Below the pieces are notes generated by a model. The model was not told the origin of the DNA and did no database searches. It saw only the letters and a program-made list of their open reading frames with translations. DNA of 64,000 bases from Bursaphelenchus xylophilus (lineage: Eukaryota > Nematoda > Chromadorea > Rhabditida > Aphelenchoididae): the NCBI GenBank assembly GCA_904066235.2, contig CAJFCV020000006.1, positions 6,758,001 through 6,822,000 on the forward strand, given 5' to 3'. Positions 10,977-24,500 of the stretch are shown piece after piece (position 1 is the first letter of the stretch; every line of letters starts with the position of its first letter). Position numbers and translations under genes: made by a program.

Positions 10977-12623
10977 ATGTCTCCCAGCTACAGCATTCAA
11001 AGCCTGTTGAAAGATGAGATCAAGCCAGAGGTCAAGAGTCCCAAGCCAGAATCTGGACGTCCGACTCTAAGCAAAACCCTGAATTCGGCCTTCCCCAACC
11101 CCGGTAAGGATAAGATTGTTTGGCTTTGGTGGGAAAGCCTGACTCTGGCCAGGTGCCCGAGGCTCCGTCAAGAGCGGCCTGCTTATGTTTCGGCCATTCA
11201 CGCGTTTATGAAATCCGAGATCTCTTCACTCGGCTTCCATTGATTTCCAAAAAAGGTTTTTGATTCACTTTGTGTAATTCGGGGACTTGCAAATACCATT
11301 ACATTTGAGCACCAATTTTACAGGCGACTGGGCATATTCGAATAACCCCGGCGCTACCGTAGGAATTTTGGGATTTCCGCAAAAAAGTGTGAAAAAAGGA
11401 GGCAGAGATTTGGAGGGAAAGGAATCCGGCCGAACCAAAACTGCGGCCAATAAGGCCCGGAGGCCCTCTTTCATTGGCTTTGATTTCAGCGCAATTGGCC
11501 CTCTTTTCGGCCATGCAGCGGCCAAATCCCTACACTTTCCTAAATCCCATGATGTTTGGCCCGGCGTTCTGGAATTCGAGCCAGCTGGAGCAATTCTTTG
11601 CTTCCTTCATCAGCAATTCGTCCACTCCTCACCTGAATCCCTTCTCAGGAGATTCTGAAAAAAATGGGAATCTCAAAAGTGACAACAGATTGAAGAATAT
11701 CAAGTCAGTTACGGTAAGACTGGGAAGAAATTCTGTTAAAACCTCTTAATTTCAGCCCAAAAATTCGGAACGACAATTTGAATGCAAACAATGTGGAAAG
11801 AATTTCAAACGCTCCTCAACTTTGTCCACCCATCTTCTGATACATAGTGACACTCGACCTTATCCATGCGAATATTGCGGGAAGAGGTTCCATCAGAAGA
11901 GCGATATGAAGAAACACACCTACATTCACACAGGTAATCGATTGAGTTTATTATGCTGCAGAGCAAGTGAAGTTTTTATTCGGCCCAAATCTCGGGATCT
12001 AATTTGTATGCGCGGCCGAAAAATAAAACCAGAATGCAGAGACTGACATTTAGATTAAAGATTCGCGCGACATGTCCAAGCTTCATTGAACTCATCAATC
12101 ATGGTGCAGGTCGCAACAAGCACGCAATTTTCTGCGCTCTGATTGTAATAAATATAAAATTTTAGGCGAAAAACCGCATAAATGCGCGGTATGTGGGAAA
12201 GCCTTCTCACAATCCTCAAATCTGATCACTCACACCAGAAAACACACGGGATACAAACCGTTTGCTTGTGAAATCTGTGGAAGAACATTCCAGCGGAAAG
12301 TGGATCGTCGACGACACACGGAGACTCATCATCCTCAAGATCTGTTCCCAAATCAGTCGCCCACCACCTCTAACGAGTTGATGACATCCATGAAGAAGTC
12401 GTTTAGTGTGATTGGTAAGGGATATTGCAACTTATTCAATGATTTATCAGAGCCCGACGATGAAAAAGAAGAATCTCCGATGGATGTTTTATCTCGGTTC
12501 GGGTTGAGTCTGGACTTGACCACCAAGTTGTTCTCCTTCGCCGAGGATTCACCCGAAGATGAAAAGTCCCCCAGTCCATCCACCTCCGACTTTACATGCT
12601 CGGAAGACCCCAAGATATCATAA
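10977..12623 (+). CDS. pag-3: GFI1/Senseless-family zinc-finger transcription factor (PAG-3-like)
   Basis: GFI1-family repressors specify neuronal and blood cell fates; C. elegans PAG-3 acts in neurons. Exons: 10977-11103, 11490-11713, 11756-11933, 12166-12414, 12451-12623. The last intron (12415-12450, 36 nt) is a multiple of three without stops, so retention would only add residues. Four C2H2 fingers are visible: [57 protein letters not shown] and [19 protein letters not shown]. They are nearly identical to GFI1 fingers, including the linker HSDTRPYPC. The first exon has no SNAG repressor motif at its N-terminus (it starts [20 protein letters not shown]). The acidic C-terminal tail after the fingers is unlike vertebrate GFI1. 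The finger identity is secure, the N-terminal exon less so. Confidence 0.88.
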
Positions 12624-13839
12624 ACGTTTTTCGGTGCTTTTCTAAACTTGCTTGTCAATAAATGTAATTTTATGTGTAAATCTGTCGTTTCTCAGTGGGA
12701 CGGGTTACTGTATTCGGGGCCAGAGTTTCGGGTAATTATGGATTTCGTAGGAGTAAGGTGCAATTGTGCAGAACCGCACTTTTGGCCCTATTCAACTTTA
12801 TGGGATCGTGTTTGGAAGACACCGACCATGACGGCCGAGGGAAGGGATGTCGAGATATAGTCGAAAGAACATCCTCAGATATGTATTTGTGTCTTGATGA
12901 GTGTCTGATTAGGATGGGGACCTGCCGAGCCGGGGATTTCGTGTCCGCGCATTCATTTGCGATGAGAAAGGGATCGCGTGAGGTGGGCTGTGGCCAAATA
13001 GAACGGCCCAACTCTTAAGAGCCATAAGTCGGGCATGTTAATGAATACCCATTCATTCCCAATCTACTGTTTCCCCCCAACAGTCCGGAATCCCGCCGAC
13101 GGACAAAAACACGGCTCCGAGATTAATTAAAACAATCCTGAGAAGCGACGACCCAAAACTTTCCCCTTTGCCTTCGGGCTTTTGCCTCAATCAGGGGACG
13201 GAGTCAGGAGCCGACTGCAGTACCACGCCCGAGTAGGCAATGAAAAAGAGATGACTGAATGCAGAAAAGTCGGAAAAAAGGTTTCGAATCGAGGACGAAA
13301 ACAGAGAAATTGCCTGAGGGCATCAGGTCGGGATTGGTTCTTCAAATCCCCCGACGCACAGACCGAATCTGGGGGACGTCGAGAATCTGCTCGGAAATTA
13401 GTGGAACGGGATTGGCCCGAAAACAGAGTCTTATTGTTGGACGTGTAATTAGCGCCGACTCCCTGAGGGCAAAGAGAAGAACAAGGGTCCGGGGCCGCGG
13501 ACTGATTAGAAATCTGAGGAGGACTGGGGTCCAAAAAATCTTGAGACGTGAGCAGAATTAAACTCAATGAGAAGGTTTAAAAAGGAAATAATCTGGGGAA
13601 AAAGAGTCTGAATTATTCATGGAAAGAATATGGGAACCCCAAGATCATGGAAAAGAGGTCATACGAATCAGCAGCATATGTTCGGACGGAAAGAAAAGGC
13701 AAAATAATAGTAAAGTTGCGGATAAATCGAGAGCGCGACACGACCTTGGCGCCTCCGCAGTGCCCGCTAATACGCTGATATGACCTGCGGGAAGAAGGCT
13801 TGATTCCTTCCACGTCCGTTCTACCTTCGACTTGACGAC
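12624..13839. other. Intergenic region between the PAG-3-like gene and myosin VII
   Basis: About 1.2 kb, with overlapping open frames on both strands around 13182-13567 in a GC-richer patch. None has splice-consistent extensions or a recognisable motif. It is likely upstream sequence of the myosin gene. Confidence 0.3.
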
Positions 13840-16800
13840 ATGGTTCTACTCACCGTGGTAAGTCAAGTTGTGATGTGACCTCGGGAAGAGATTCCCCTCG
13901 AGAAACTGTTTTTTATTTCGTAATCAAAAATAAATCATCATGAGATCTCAATCTCATAATTCGGCGCCAAAAATAAATCTACTAGATAACAAGGAGGTAA
14001 AAAACGATTACTTAGGGAGACCATGTGTGGATACCAAGTGAATCCGATTCTCCAATATCTACACCTATTGGAGCCGAAGTCATCGATGTGAGTAATCCTG
14101 ATGGAATTCAAGTGGTTGACGATGAGGACAGAGTGAGTGCCCAAATATCACCAAACACTTTGTTTTAGAGACTTTTTTTAACCTCAGACGTCCACATCCG
14201 TCTGATGCATCCCAAATCAATTATCGGAGTCGAAGATTTGGCCGAGCTTGAAGATATCCATGAAGCTAGTGTTCTCAGGAATCTATTCACCAGATATAAT
14301 CAAGATAAGATCTACTCTTTCTGTGGAGATTATCTCATTTCTCTGAACCCTCATAAAAATCTAGATATCTACAACCACAGCTTCCGTAGATGTTACCGTA
14401 ATCGCCAATTGGGTGAATTAGAGCCCCATGTCTTCGCAATCGCTGAGACGGCCTTTTGTGGCCTTTTAGAATCTAAAAATAACCAGTCGATCATCATTGG
14501 TGGAGAATCTGGATCCGGGAAAAGCGAGACTTTAAAAAGAATTCTCGAGTATCTGAGTGATGGAGGTAGAAGTTGGGATCAAATAAGGGCCTCGAGTCAC
14601 TTGATTGAAGGTAGGTCATCCTAAAGATCAACCAATATGTGTTGTTTTCTTCAGCCTTTGGAAATGCAAAAACATCGGCAAACCAAAACTCCTCCAGATT
14701 CGCCAAGTACATTGACATCTATTACAACTCAACGGGATCCCTCGAAGGAGCTGAGATAACGCAATATTTAATGGAAACCCAACGTGTAGTATGTTCGACG
14801 GCAGAAAAAAGAAATTTCCACATTTTTTATATGATAGTGAATGGGCTGAGTGAGGAGAAGAAAAAGGAATTACATTTAGACAGGAAAGATTACTTTATAC
14901 TCAACCAGGTAAAATTAAATAATAACAAAAAAAAACGATGTACTAAAGGGAGAGGAAACGGAAAGTGATGACAATTATAATGAACAGCTTTCACAAGTTT
15001 TGAGAGCATTTGAAATAATTGAGGAAAAAGAAGTGGACAGTACAATAAGATCACTCGCTGCAATTCTTAATCTGGGAGATCTGGAATATCAGAGTAAGTT
15101 TATTACACGTTAATGAGTTGATTGTTTTTAGCACGAGTCGCCAAGAATATGGAGACAACTCAAATCGGAGATCCCGGGCAAATAAATGCAATAGCAGAGC
15201 TACTTGAGGCAAGCTGAAGCATAACTAACTAAACTATTTCAGGTGGATCGAGATCTTTTATCAAAAGTGATGACATCATGTTCAATATCCGTCAGGGATG
15301 AGACGGTCTTCCGAAATCTGACAGCGCAAAAGGCCTTGGACATCCGCGATTCTCTTATGAGAAATATTTACTCGGGAATATTCAAATATATCGCGAAGAA
15401 AATCAATACAATCCTCCGACCAAAATCTGACTTGAAAGATTTCAAAAAACTCGGCATCCTTGATATCTTCGGATTCGAAAATTTGAAACAAAACAGATTC
15501 GAACAGTTATGCATTAATTACACAAACGAGGCGTTGGAACAACTTTTCATTCGGCATTTGTGCAAATTAGAACAATTGGAATACGAAACCCAGAAGATAA
15601 TCTGGCATCCTTTTGAGTTCAAGGACAATGTAAAGACCTTAGACCTACTAGCCAATGGTCCCACGTCCATCATATCATTAATCAATGAGGAGTCCGTCTT
15701 CCCTGAGGTAACCCTAATTACATTTTTTAATGGTCTTCAGGGTTCGGATCAATCAATTCTTTTCAAAATGCATCATCATCACTCCCAGTCGGAGGTTTAT
15801 CTTAAGCCAAAGTCTGACCTCAGCCAATGTTTTGCCATTAAACATTATGCTGGGACTGTCTTCTACAACACAAGAGGTAAAATAAGGTCATGCGGGGGCG
15901 TAGCTTCAGGCCGGGGTCGAAGGAGAATGGAAGGGGGAACCTAGGTTAAACTTTCGCGGTGCTTCGCCCGCGTGGAGCATTAGAGATATGCCCCTGAGCC
16001 CAGGGATTAAATGAGTAATATGTATACCCACCGGCCTATTGTCACGCAAAAAATAATTTGACCGTTCCAAACTCTTCCGGAAGCTTTATATCGTTCAGGT
16101 TGTAAAACGTGGATAGCTTCGCTGTAAAAAATGTTAGAGAGCATCAGTATTGCCTGTTATCAAGCAAAATGACAAATTTTCTGAAGTAACACCAACTTCT
16201 TATGGCCATGAATAACATAACTTGGCAGATGCGGAAACTGTCGCGCTCTAACGCCGCAACACGGCACAAGACTTTCTGCGGCATGCCTTACGGGAAGGGG
16301 AAATTACCTTGGCCCCTGACCCCTCTTCATTTCTTCGCCGACCCTCCTCGTTGGGACCTCAAAATATAATAGTTGACAATGAATTTTGGGGAGCTACGCC
16401 CCTGAGGCCTTCTAAAATACGAGACTACTATAGGCTTTATGGAGAAAAACAAAGATCAATTGCCACTGGATATTCGAACACTTTTATCCGAAAGTAAATC
16501 AACTTTTGTTCAGGGTCTGGTGAACCATTCTGAAGGAGAAGGCCGCGACAAAACGAGTGTCCTTCGGTCATTGAAAAAGTAATCAAAAAAAAATAAATAA
16601 AATGAAATCTGTTTAGGTCGTTGGATTCGCTGATGGTGCAACTAGACAACAGAAACCTCTATTTTATCCGATGCATAAATCCGAATGATAAACAACAGTC
16701 AGATGTGAGTATTGATTTAGTGTAGCAACCGTAAAATTTAAGCATTTCGACCGCGCCTGTGTGGTCAAACAGCTACGATACACGGGATTGTTGGACTTGG

Positions 16801-19800
16801 TAATCATGAGAAATGCAGGGTATCCAGTTCGAAAAAAATACTCCGAATTTGTGGACGCTTTCCGAGGATTGCTTCCCGGTATAAGTAAGCAATACCAGAT
16901 GTCAACCATGATTATAGGGCCATCACGTTACGAAAATTGCATTGAAGCAACATCCAGAATTCTGACAGTAATCTTGGGAGAAGAGGCTGACTTCCAATTA
17001 GGGAAAACAAAAGTTTTTATGAAGAGAGGAGACTACATGTACATCGATAAGGTGGTTATGAAAACCATTTTTTAATTTCAACAAATTATTTTTCAGGAAC
17101 GCCATAAAATGCAGAATTTCTTTGCGGCCTCTATTCAGAAGCATCTCAAAGGTTGGATTCAGAAGAGAAAATACGAAAAAATTCGAATGGCTTCTCTTGT
17201 CATTCAGAAATATTGGCGAGGATATACCCAAAGAAGGAACTACCAAACAGTGAGAAGTCAAGTGATTCAACTTACTCTTTCAGATTCTGAATGGAATCGT
17301 CAGATTACAAGCAATTCTCAGATCTCATCAACTGGTCGCGCGGTTTACTGCCTTAACTGAATATACAATCAGACTCCAAGTAAGTATCTATACGATAAAC
17401 AATCCTCGTAGGCCTTATGTAGAGGATATTTGGCAAGGAAACTATTGAAAGAAAAGAAGAAAAAGAAATCCAAGAAAACTTCGGAAAGTATTCCTGAAGA
17501 TCCGGTTACAAAAACAATCACAACTAAAACGATAGAGCCCAATTATCCAGAAGACAATTCTGATTACAGCTTTGAGAAGTATGCAGTAACCAACTTCCAA
17601 AGGGAAAATTCTTCTTATTTGAGAGGAATTATCTCCTCGACTTTATTACGTCATTCAAGCCCCATCAATAATATCTCGGCCAAAATTCTGTGGAAACAGA
17701 TATGCCGATTTGCAGGAGATTTACCTGAGTCTCAAACGGACATGAACAAAGTAAGGTTTCCAGTGGTTTCTATATATTTGCAGAGCCAACAAAATATAAT
17801 CGATATCATCTACCAAGTACTAAATTCGACAGAATTAATCGAAAACGAGGATTACTGTAAAGAGGCATACCCGAACTATTTCGAAAGACCATTCACTGGA
17901 ATGGAATATGTTCAGACCATAATTTCGCATGGAACTTTGAGACCCGAATTACGGTAAGCCAGTAGATAACATAGTATACGGACATTTTAGGGACGAGATC
18001 TATTGCCAAATAATAAAACAAATCAACCGGAACTTTACCTCAACATCAAATCAATATTGGACCCTCCTGGCCTTGATCTCATCGTCATTTTCTCCATCAG
18101 AAGACCTTATTCCATACGTGAATCACTTCACTAAACAGTTTTCTTCCATCAATCCTGCTTATCCTACCGTCAGAAATCATTTAGATAAATGTTTCTCAAA
18201 AGGAAACCGATTACAACCTCCGTCCATCCTTGAATTCGAAGCCATCAAAAACTTTAAGCAGATCCTGTTACCCATTACATTCTCTGATGGAACAACTCAT
18301 CAGTTTATTGTAGATAGTTATACTACCGCTTACGAATTGTGCGCCCAAGTCATGACAATGATCGGATTGAAGGACAAGTTTGGATTTTCTCTATATCTAT
18401 CCTTAAATGAGACGGCCTCTTCTCTTGGAGCTGGGGCTGATTTTATTTTTGATGCCATCAGTGTCTGTGAGAGAGAGGGGATCAAGAAAGGACATCAGTT
18501 TGACAACATACCTTGGAGATTACTGTACCGAAAGGAGATCTTCAGTCCATGGCATTCCTCTTCTTTGGATACTGTAGCCTCAAATTTGATCTATGAACAA
18601 ATTATTCGTGGATTCCATTACGGTGAATATGAATGCTCTGATGAAAACGAAGTCATTTTATTGGCAGTCCAACATTACTTCGTTTTAAATGATGGTGCTG
18701 AGATTGATGTTAATGGACTGGAGAACAACCTGAAAGTAATTTTGCCAATCTCAATAATAAAAGAAGATGGATTCCAACCAGAGATGTGGCTTCAGAAGAT
18801 CATGAACATATACAGGAAGGTAATATCGCTATCTGTGACCAATGCTTTCAGACATATATGAGGGCCAATCTCTCGGCAGATGATGTCAAAGCTCAAGTCA
18901 TTGATTTCGCAAAAGTAAAGTGGGCAACTGCTTTCTCGAGATTGTTTAACGCTCAACAACTCAATGGTTTGGGAATACCAGACGCCAATATTGTAATCGC
19001 AATCAACGCTGAAGGTGTAAATGTGATAGATAACAAGAACGAAGTCATCTGTGACGTCTCATATGATGAAATAGAAAACGTCGTAGTCAATAGGTAAGAA
19101 ATATCGGAAGTTATTTTGAGATATTTTAGTTCGAATACGTTGAGTATACAAACGATTGGAGATGATGAATATAAATTCTTGGCTAAACATGCAGTAAATA
19201 TGAAAGAACTCATAAACTTCTTCATCAATGGCATCAAAAAGAGATCGAAATACTTAATAGCCCTCGAAACAATAGGTAATCAGCCCCATTCCACGTCTTA
19301 AACTTGTTTCAGATAATAAGAAGTTCCTAAGTTGTGAAATGGGAGATGTTTTATACATGAATAAACCAGAAGAAAGAAGGAATGCGGTCATTGTGGAGTG
19401 TGTGAACACAAAAACAAATGAAAAAGGAATGGTCCCCGTCAACAAACTAGTGGTCTTGGCCACTTTAAAGGGCCCTAATCGGAAAGTTATCCAACTTTAC
19501 CAACAACCGAACCAATTTAAAAACAAACCGGCTAATGAAATAGGAAATGAACAAACCATTATCATGTATGACAACTCTACATTGAAGTTAGTCCATCTAA
19601 CGAAACAACATACTCTACAAGACTTTGCATCTGCTCATTTCTTCTCAAAATCAGAAGCCATGGTCAGATACGGAAACATTCCGTTGACTGAACCGTTGTT
19701 GAAAACGTCGAGAGCTAACGACGAATTGCGGGAAAAGGCCATCAAGATGTATATAGACGTTATGAGATTCATGGGAGATCTGCCATGGAGTCAGTCCATC

Positions 19801-21278
19801 CATTCTTTGGTCGATTCCATATTCAGTAGTCCTTTGGCCAATGTAAGTATGCTTACAAAACATATTCCGAAAATCTTTAAAGGAGCCTTTAAGAGACGAA
19901 TTATATTGCCAAGTCACAAAACAATTGAATGGGAATCCAAACATTAGTAGCGAACAACGTGGATGGAAGTTGATGTGGCTGGCCTTAGGGCTCTTCCCAC
20001 CCACAACGCCTTTATATAAAGAATTAGATCAAATATTCAGATCAAAGCAGAGCTTGAGAGGACGAGAATGTCTAGACAGGCTCGTCCGGATCATGGGGTA
20101 AGATAAAGTTATTTCTTTCCGTACTTATTCCCACCATTTTCAGAGTTTTAAAACCCCGAAAAACTCCACCTCATTATGTTGAGGTTGACTCGGTCCTAGC
20201 CAACAGGACCGAGATCTTCCATAAATTCCACCTACCAGATGGGTCTTCAGAAATTACTCGAATAGAAAGTACAGATTTATGTCATCATGTAGCTGAGAGA
20301 ATTGCGAATACAAAGAAGATGAACAGCAAGGGCTGCTCCATCTTCATCAAGATAAACGAAAAAGTTATGAGTCTACCAGAAAACGAATATGTTTTCGATT
20401 ACCTCAGACAAATCGCGGAATGTATGAAGCCTTCGGAACCCCGGGTATTGAGTTACAAGTTGTTATTGATGAAGAAGATTTGGACCGAAGTGAATCCAGG
20501 AGATGATTTACAAGGAGACATTGTGCTCCATTTCCCTCAGGTAACATAACCAACGACTTTATACAACTTACAGGAGCTCCCAAAATACCTACGAGGTTAT
20601 TACAATATAAAAGAAGAAGAAGTAACACGATTGGCTGCATTAATTATGAGAGCGAAAACAAACGAGCACTCGGAAATCCCTATAAAACATATCCCTCAAG
20701 TATTGCCGGAGATTCTCCCCAATGATTACATCAAAAAACATAGTAATAATGAATGGAGAAAGGTAAGGTAAAAATAAGTCAAAGAAATCCCCTTAGGCCA
20801 TCTCAAAGGAATGCCTCAAACTCCCCAAAATGTCAACCAGCGATTCCAAGGTAGCATTCCTCAAAGAACTGTATAAATTACCGACCTTTGGATCCGCCTT
20901 TTTTGAAGTACGTTCATAATAATTATTCATCACTCTTCATGGGGAAATTTCAGGTGAAACAAACGTCTGATCCGAGTATACCTGCAAAAATAAATTTAGC
21001 CATCAACAAACAAGGCGTCAGTGTGTTTAATCCGGAGACAAAACAAATTATTGTGCAATATCCTTACACGGGAATAGTAAATTGGACTGCTGGCAATACT
21101 TATTTCCACATGACTACTGGAAACATGATCAAAGGGGGAAGACTACTGGTTGAAACTACACTTGTAAGTTGACCAAAAAATTCTTTAAATATTTTAGGGG
21201 TACAAAATCGATGATTTGCTCTCTTCTTACATTCAAATTGTCTGCGAAACTTCAATTCGGAAGAGTCATACTGCATAG
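13840..21278 (+). CDS. hum-6: Unconventional myosin VII (motor, IQ, MyTH4-FERM x2)
   Basis: Actin motor that links membranes or adhesion complexes to actin through tandem MyTH4-FERM tails. The 25 exons sum to 1967 residues: 13840-13857, 14016-14132, 14169-14610, 14655-14908, 14949-15093, 15132-15208, 15243-15707, 15741-15876, 16434-16578, 16617-16704, 16743-17051, 17097-17249, 17284-17379, 17412-17750, 17784-17953, 17991-18819, 18852-19093, 19130-19275, 19313-19842, 19883-20097, 20144-20540, 20574-20762, 20797-20907, 20954-21163, 21198-21278. The motor has GESGSGKSE, NQNSSRFAKY and DIFGFE. IQ repeats, MyTH4 (FAGDLPES), FERM, a degenerate SH3, MyTH4 (FMGDLPWS) and FERM ending SYIQIV follow in order. 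Intron 15209-15242 has a GC donor; intron 15877-16433 holds a hAT-like MITE. The P-loop and switch I variants are unusual. The family call is secure. Confidence 0.95.
15893..16404. mobile_element. hAT-like non-autonomous element in a myosin intron
   Basis: CGGGGGCGTAGCT at 15893-15905 and AGCTACGCCCCTG at 16392-16404 are inverted with a single mismatch. The 8-bp flanks AGGTCATG and AGGCCTTC agree at five of eight positions, as expected of an aged hAT duplication. There is no transposase. The element fills most of the 557-nt intron between exons 8 and 9 of the myosin gene, far longer than its neighbours at 33-50 nt. Confidence 0.75.
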
Positions 21279-21560
21279 ATTTTAACCGTATTTTGTGTGA
21301 ATAAAAATTCTAAAGCAAACGGGGTACCAGCTGGAATAATGGGTCAGGATCTACATGCATTTAAAAAAGAAGAAGTCTCCAAGGCTTCCAGGAAATACCG
21401 GTATCGGTATAAGTACGTACCAAATTATCTTGAAAATTTACAAAAAGTCCAGCGAGTTTCGAACGGATTACTTTGGGAACAAAAATGTGGCATCATAAAT
21501 GCCAAAAATTAGATCCGCCGACTTTCTATAGAAGTTGTTTTTGTTATCGGAAACGGATAG

Positions 21561-24500
21561 ATGTCAGAGCAAGGAAAAAGGAAGTATAATATAAATAATG
21601 CTGGAAAGGCTCGGGCAAACCTTACAACTAGCACAGCCGCCAGTTGGAATATTGTGGCTCTGATCGAAGGAAGAGGATCTGAACGAGGGACCGTGGGAAT
21701 GGCCGCGATCGATCTCAGATCTACGGAGGTTTCCCTGTATCAATTTGTTGATACTGCTGCTTATAGTCTTCTGAAGGTGTCCCTGAATTTATTGGATCCC
21801 GTGGAGATTATAATGCCTGATTATTCTCATGATAAGACCGGAACAGTGAAAGTTTTGTATGACGCCATTACTGACATGCTTCCCGAAACCGAAATTCAAC
21901 TAGTTCAGCGAAAACATTTTGATGAAGAAAAGGGGATTCACATGGTCAAGAGGCATATTGTGGAAGAAGCCTCAAACGTGGATCTTCAAACTTATAAAAA
22001 GTAACTTAATTTTTAAAATTTTTTATTATTTAGATCCATGGCCATGGCTTCAGTGTTTGCTCTGCTTAAGTATGTAGAATTGATTCAAAACTTATCTTTC
22101 CTTACAAAATCTTTGAAGTTTCGTTATGAGACCGTTGAGGACTCGTGCTTAGTCGGTATGTTTTTATTTTATTACCTAAAATCTGTTTTTAGATGTTTGC
22201 AGCTGGGAGAACTTGGACCTTTTCCACCGACGAAGATCGCAGAAGAAGAAGAGTGAATGTCGCTCTTTATTTGACCGGATAAACTGTTGCGTCACAAATG
22301 GAGGAACTCGCACCCTGGGAACTTATCTTCTACAACCTTCGGTTGATGTAATGGAAATCTCAGAGAGGCTGGATGTTGTTGAAGAATTGATTTTGGAACC
22401 AGCGGTAAGTTGGTTTTGACGTTATGAATTTGTTAGGCTTTGGAAAAAATTAGAAGGTTGCTGAGGACAGTCCAGGATCTCCAACAAATCATCACTTTAT
22501 GTGTTCATGCCGACAAATCAAGTGAGATGGATAACAAGCGGATGATGAGGCATAAGATCGTGCAGATCTTGTCTTTGAGGAACCTTCTTGACACTCTTAA
22601 GCCACTCCAAAGCGTTGTTACCAATATGAGGTCGGGATTGATATTAAAAAATGCATTTGTAAGTAAAGTGATTTAAACTTACAGCTGCCTTCAGAAGATC
22701 TCAGATCCTCGCCTTAAAGAGATTTTGGAAATCATTGACCAGAAGATAGATGCGGAAGTGTTATCCAATCACGCGAAGGGCTCCTTGGGAGTAAAAGACG
22801 CAGTATTGTATGCGGTTAAAGATGATCAACATGTCCAACTGGCCTTGGCGAGGAAAGTTTACAACGAACTTCTAATTCACGTTAACGGTAACTAGAAGCA
22901 ACGTTCTTTTATTTTTTAGAATTGATCACACAGGAAGGTTTCCAGGCCATAGGAGCTTCCCTTTCTTACACTTATGGGAGGGGATATCACTATAATATTA
23001 AGAAAAAGGTTGTCAATTCGCTCCCACCTGAATGTCTGCAAGTTGTCTCCAACCGGCAGAATGTTACTTTTACAACACAGAACTTGATCAAATATAACGG
23101 TAAGGTTAGTCTGTCTTCTTTTCATTTATTTAGACCGTTTGGTCCAATTGGAAAGCGAGATCCTCCAGAAATCTGAACTAGTTGTAAATCAATGCTTGGC
23201 TGATGTAAAAGAACTTCTTCCCGCTCTGTATAATTGTGTTGAGTTCTTATCCCTTCTGGATTGCTTCTGCAGTTTTGCCACTTATTCTGCCAGTATCTCC
23301 ACATCTTGTAAGTTAAGTTATCTGGCGTTTAATCCTTAGGTCGTCCACGTTTTGGGAATCAGATGGCAATTAAAGAGGGAAGGCATCCCATATTGGACAA
23401 TGATAAAGTAGACTTTGTTCCGAATGACACATTCATCTCCACGGACACTCGGTTTGTTCTCATAACTGGACCAAATATGGTAGATTGATGTTAAGCATGA
23501 TTACATATTGTTTTTAGACGGGGAAGAGCACATATCTGAAGCAGATATGCTTACTCCAAATTCTCGCCCAAGCTGGTTGCTTTGTCTCTGCGAGGGCCGC
23601 TTTTTTTATGATAAGAAAGAATATTTATTGTAGAATTGGGCATAATGATGATTTATCCGACAATCTTTCAAGTTTCGGAGTAGAGGTAAGCTTGTCTTTG
23701 AGCGAATATTGTTTCAGATGTCTGAGATGTCATCCATTCTCCATCATGTGGATGAAAATTCGTTGGTTGTAATAGATGAGTTGGCAAGAAGTAAGCCCAT
23801 AAAGTAACACTGAGACGAGGCTCTCGGGCCGGGCCGGTGAATATTTTTACAACCATGTCAAAGCACTTTTGAATGGTTTCAAAAGTTGAGAAAAATTTTC
23901 TAGCAGGGAAAGTACTTCTATGGGGGCAAAGAGTGACAGGTCGAGCCATATATGGCTCGGGACTTCTAAATCTCTCCGCGAGAGTCCATCCGAACCCTGC
24001 AAATTTAGTCCAAAGTTAAAAGTTGTGAAAAAAGGAGGAGGCGACAGAGAAAGGCAGAAATTCTTACAAAGAGATAAATTGCGCAATGTTATGTCAGTTT
24101 GCGCAACTTTTAACTTTGTACTAAATTTGCAGGGTTCGGAATTTTTTGACTAAAGATGCTCGATTTAGGGGTTTTCGAGGGTGGTGATTTCGGAAGTCAT
24201 GTTCATTTTTTTGCACTTTACCAGGTCGGCCGAGGTCAAGTGTATATCCAAAATATTCTTAAACATGGGCCGCGATTTTTGGCCGACAGCCATGTCTGGA
24301 AACGCGGCGTACTCTACTTTTAGGTACTGCTGTTGAAGAAGGAATTAGCATTTGTTTCGCGATCGGAGAAGAGTTAATAAAGAAGAGATGCGTCGTTTTG
24401 TTCGCCACTCACTATCTGGATTTATGTCTACTCGAAACTCAATTTACTTGTCTTAGAAAGTAAGGTTTTCTTATCTTTATTGTATGCGCTAGTAATCTTA

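Noticed and set aside
13182..13567. Overlapping open frames on both strands in a GC-richer patch
   Set aside because: Both strands are open, which reflects base composition. Neither has a recognisable domain or splice extension.
21297..21512. 72-codon open frame between myosin and MSH4
   Set aside because: Lies in the myosin 3' region, has no homologous motif and no stop/start context of a gene.
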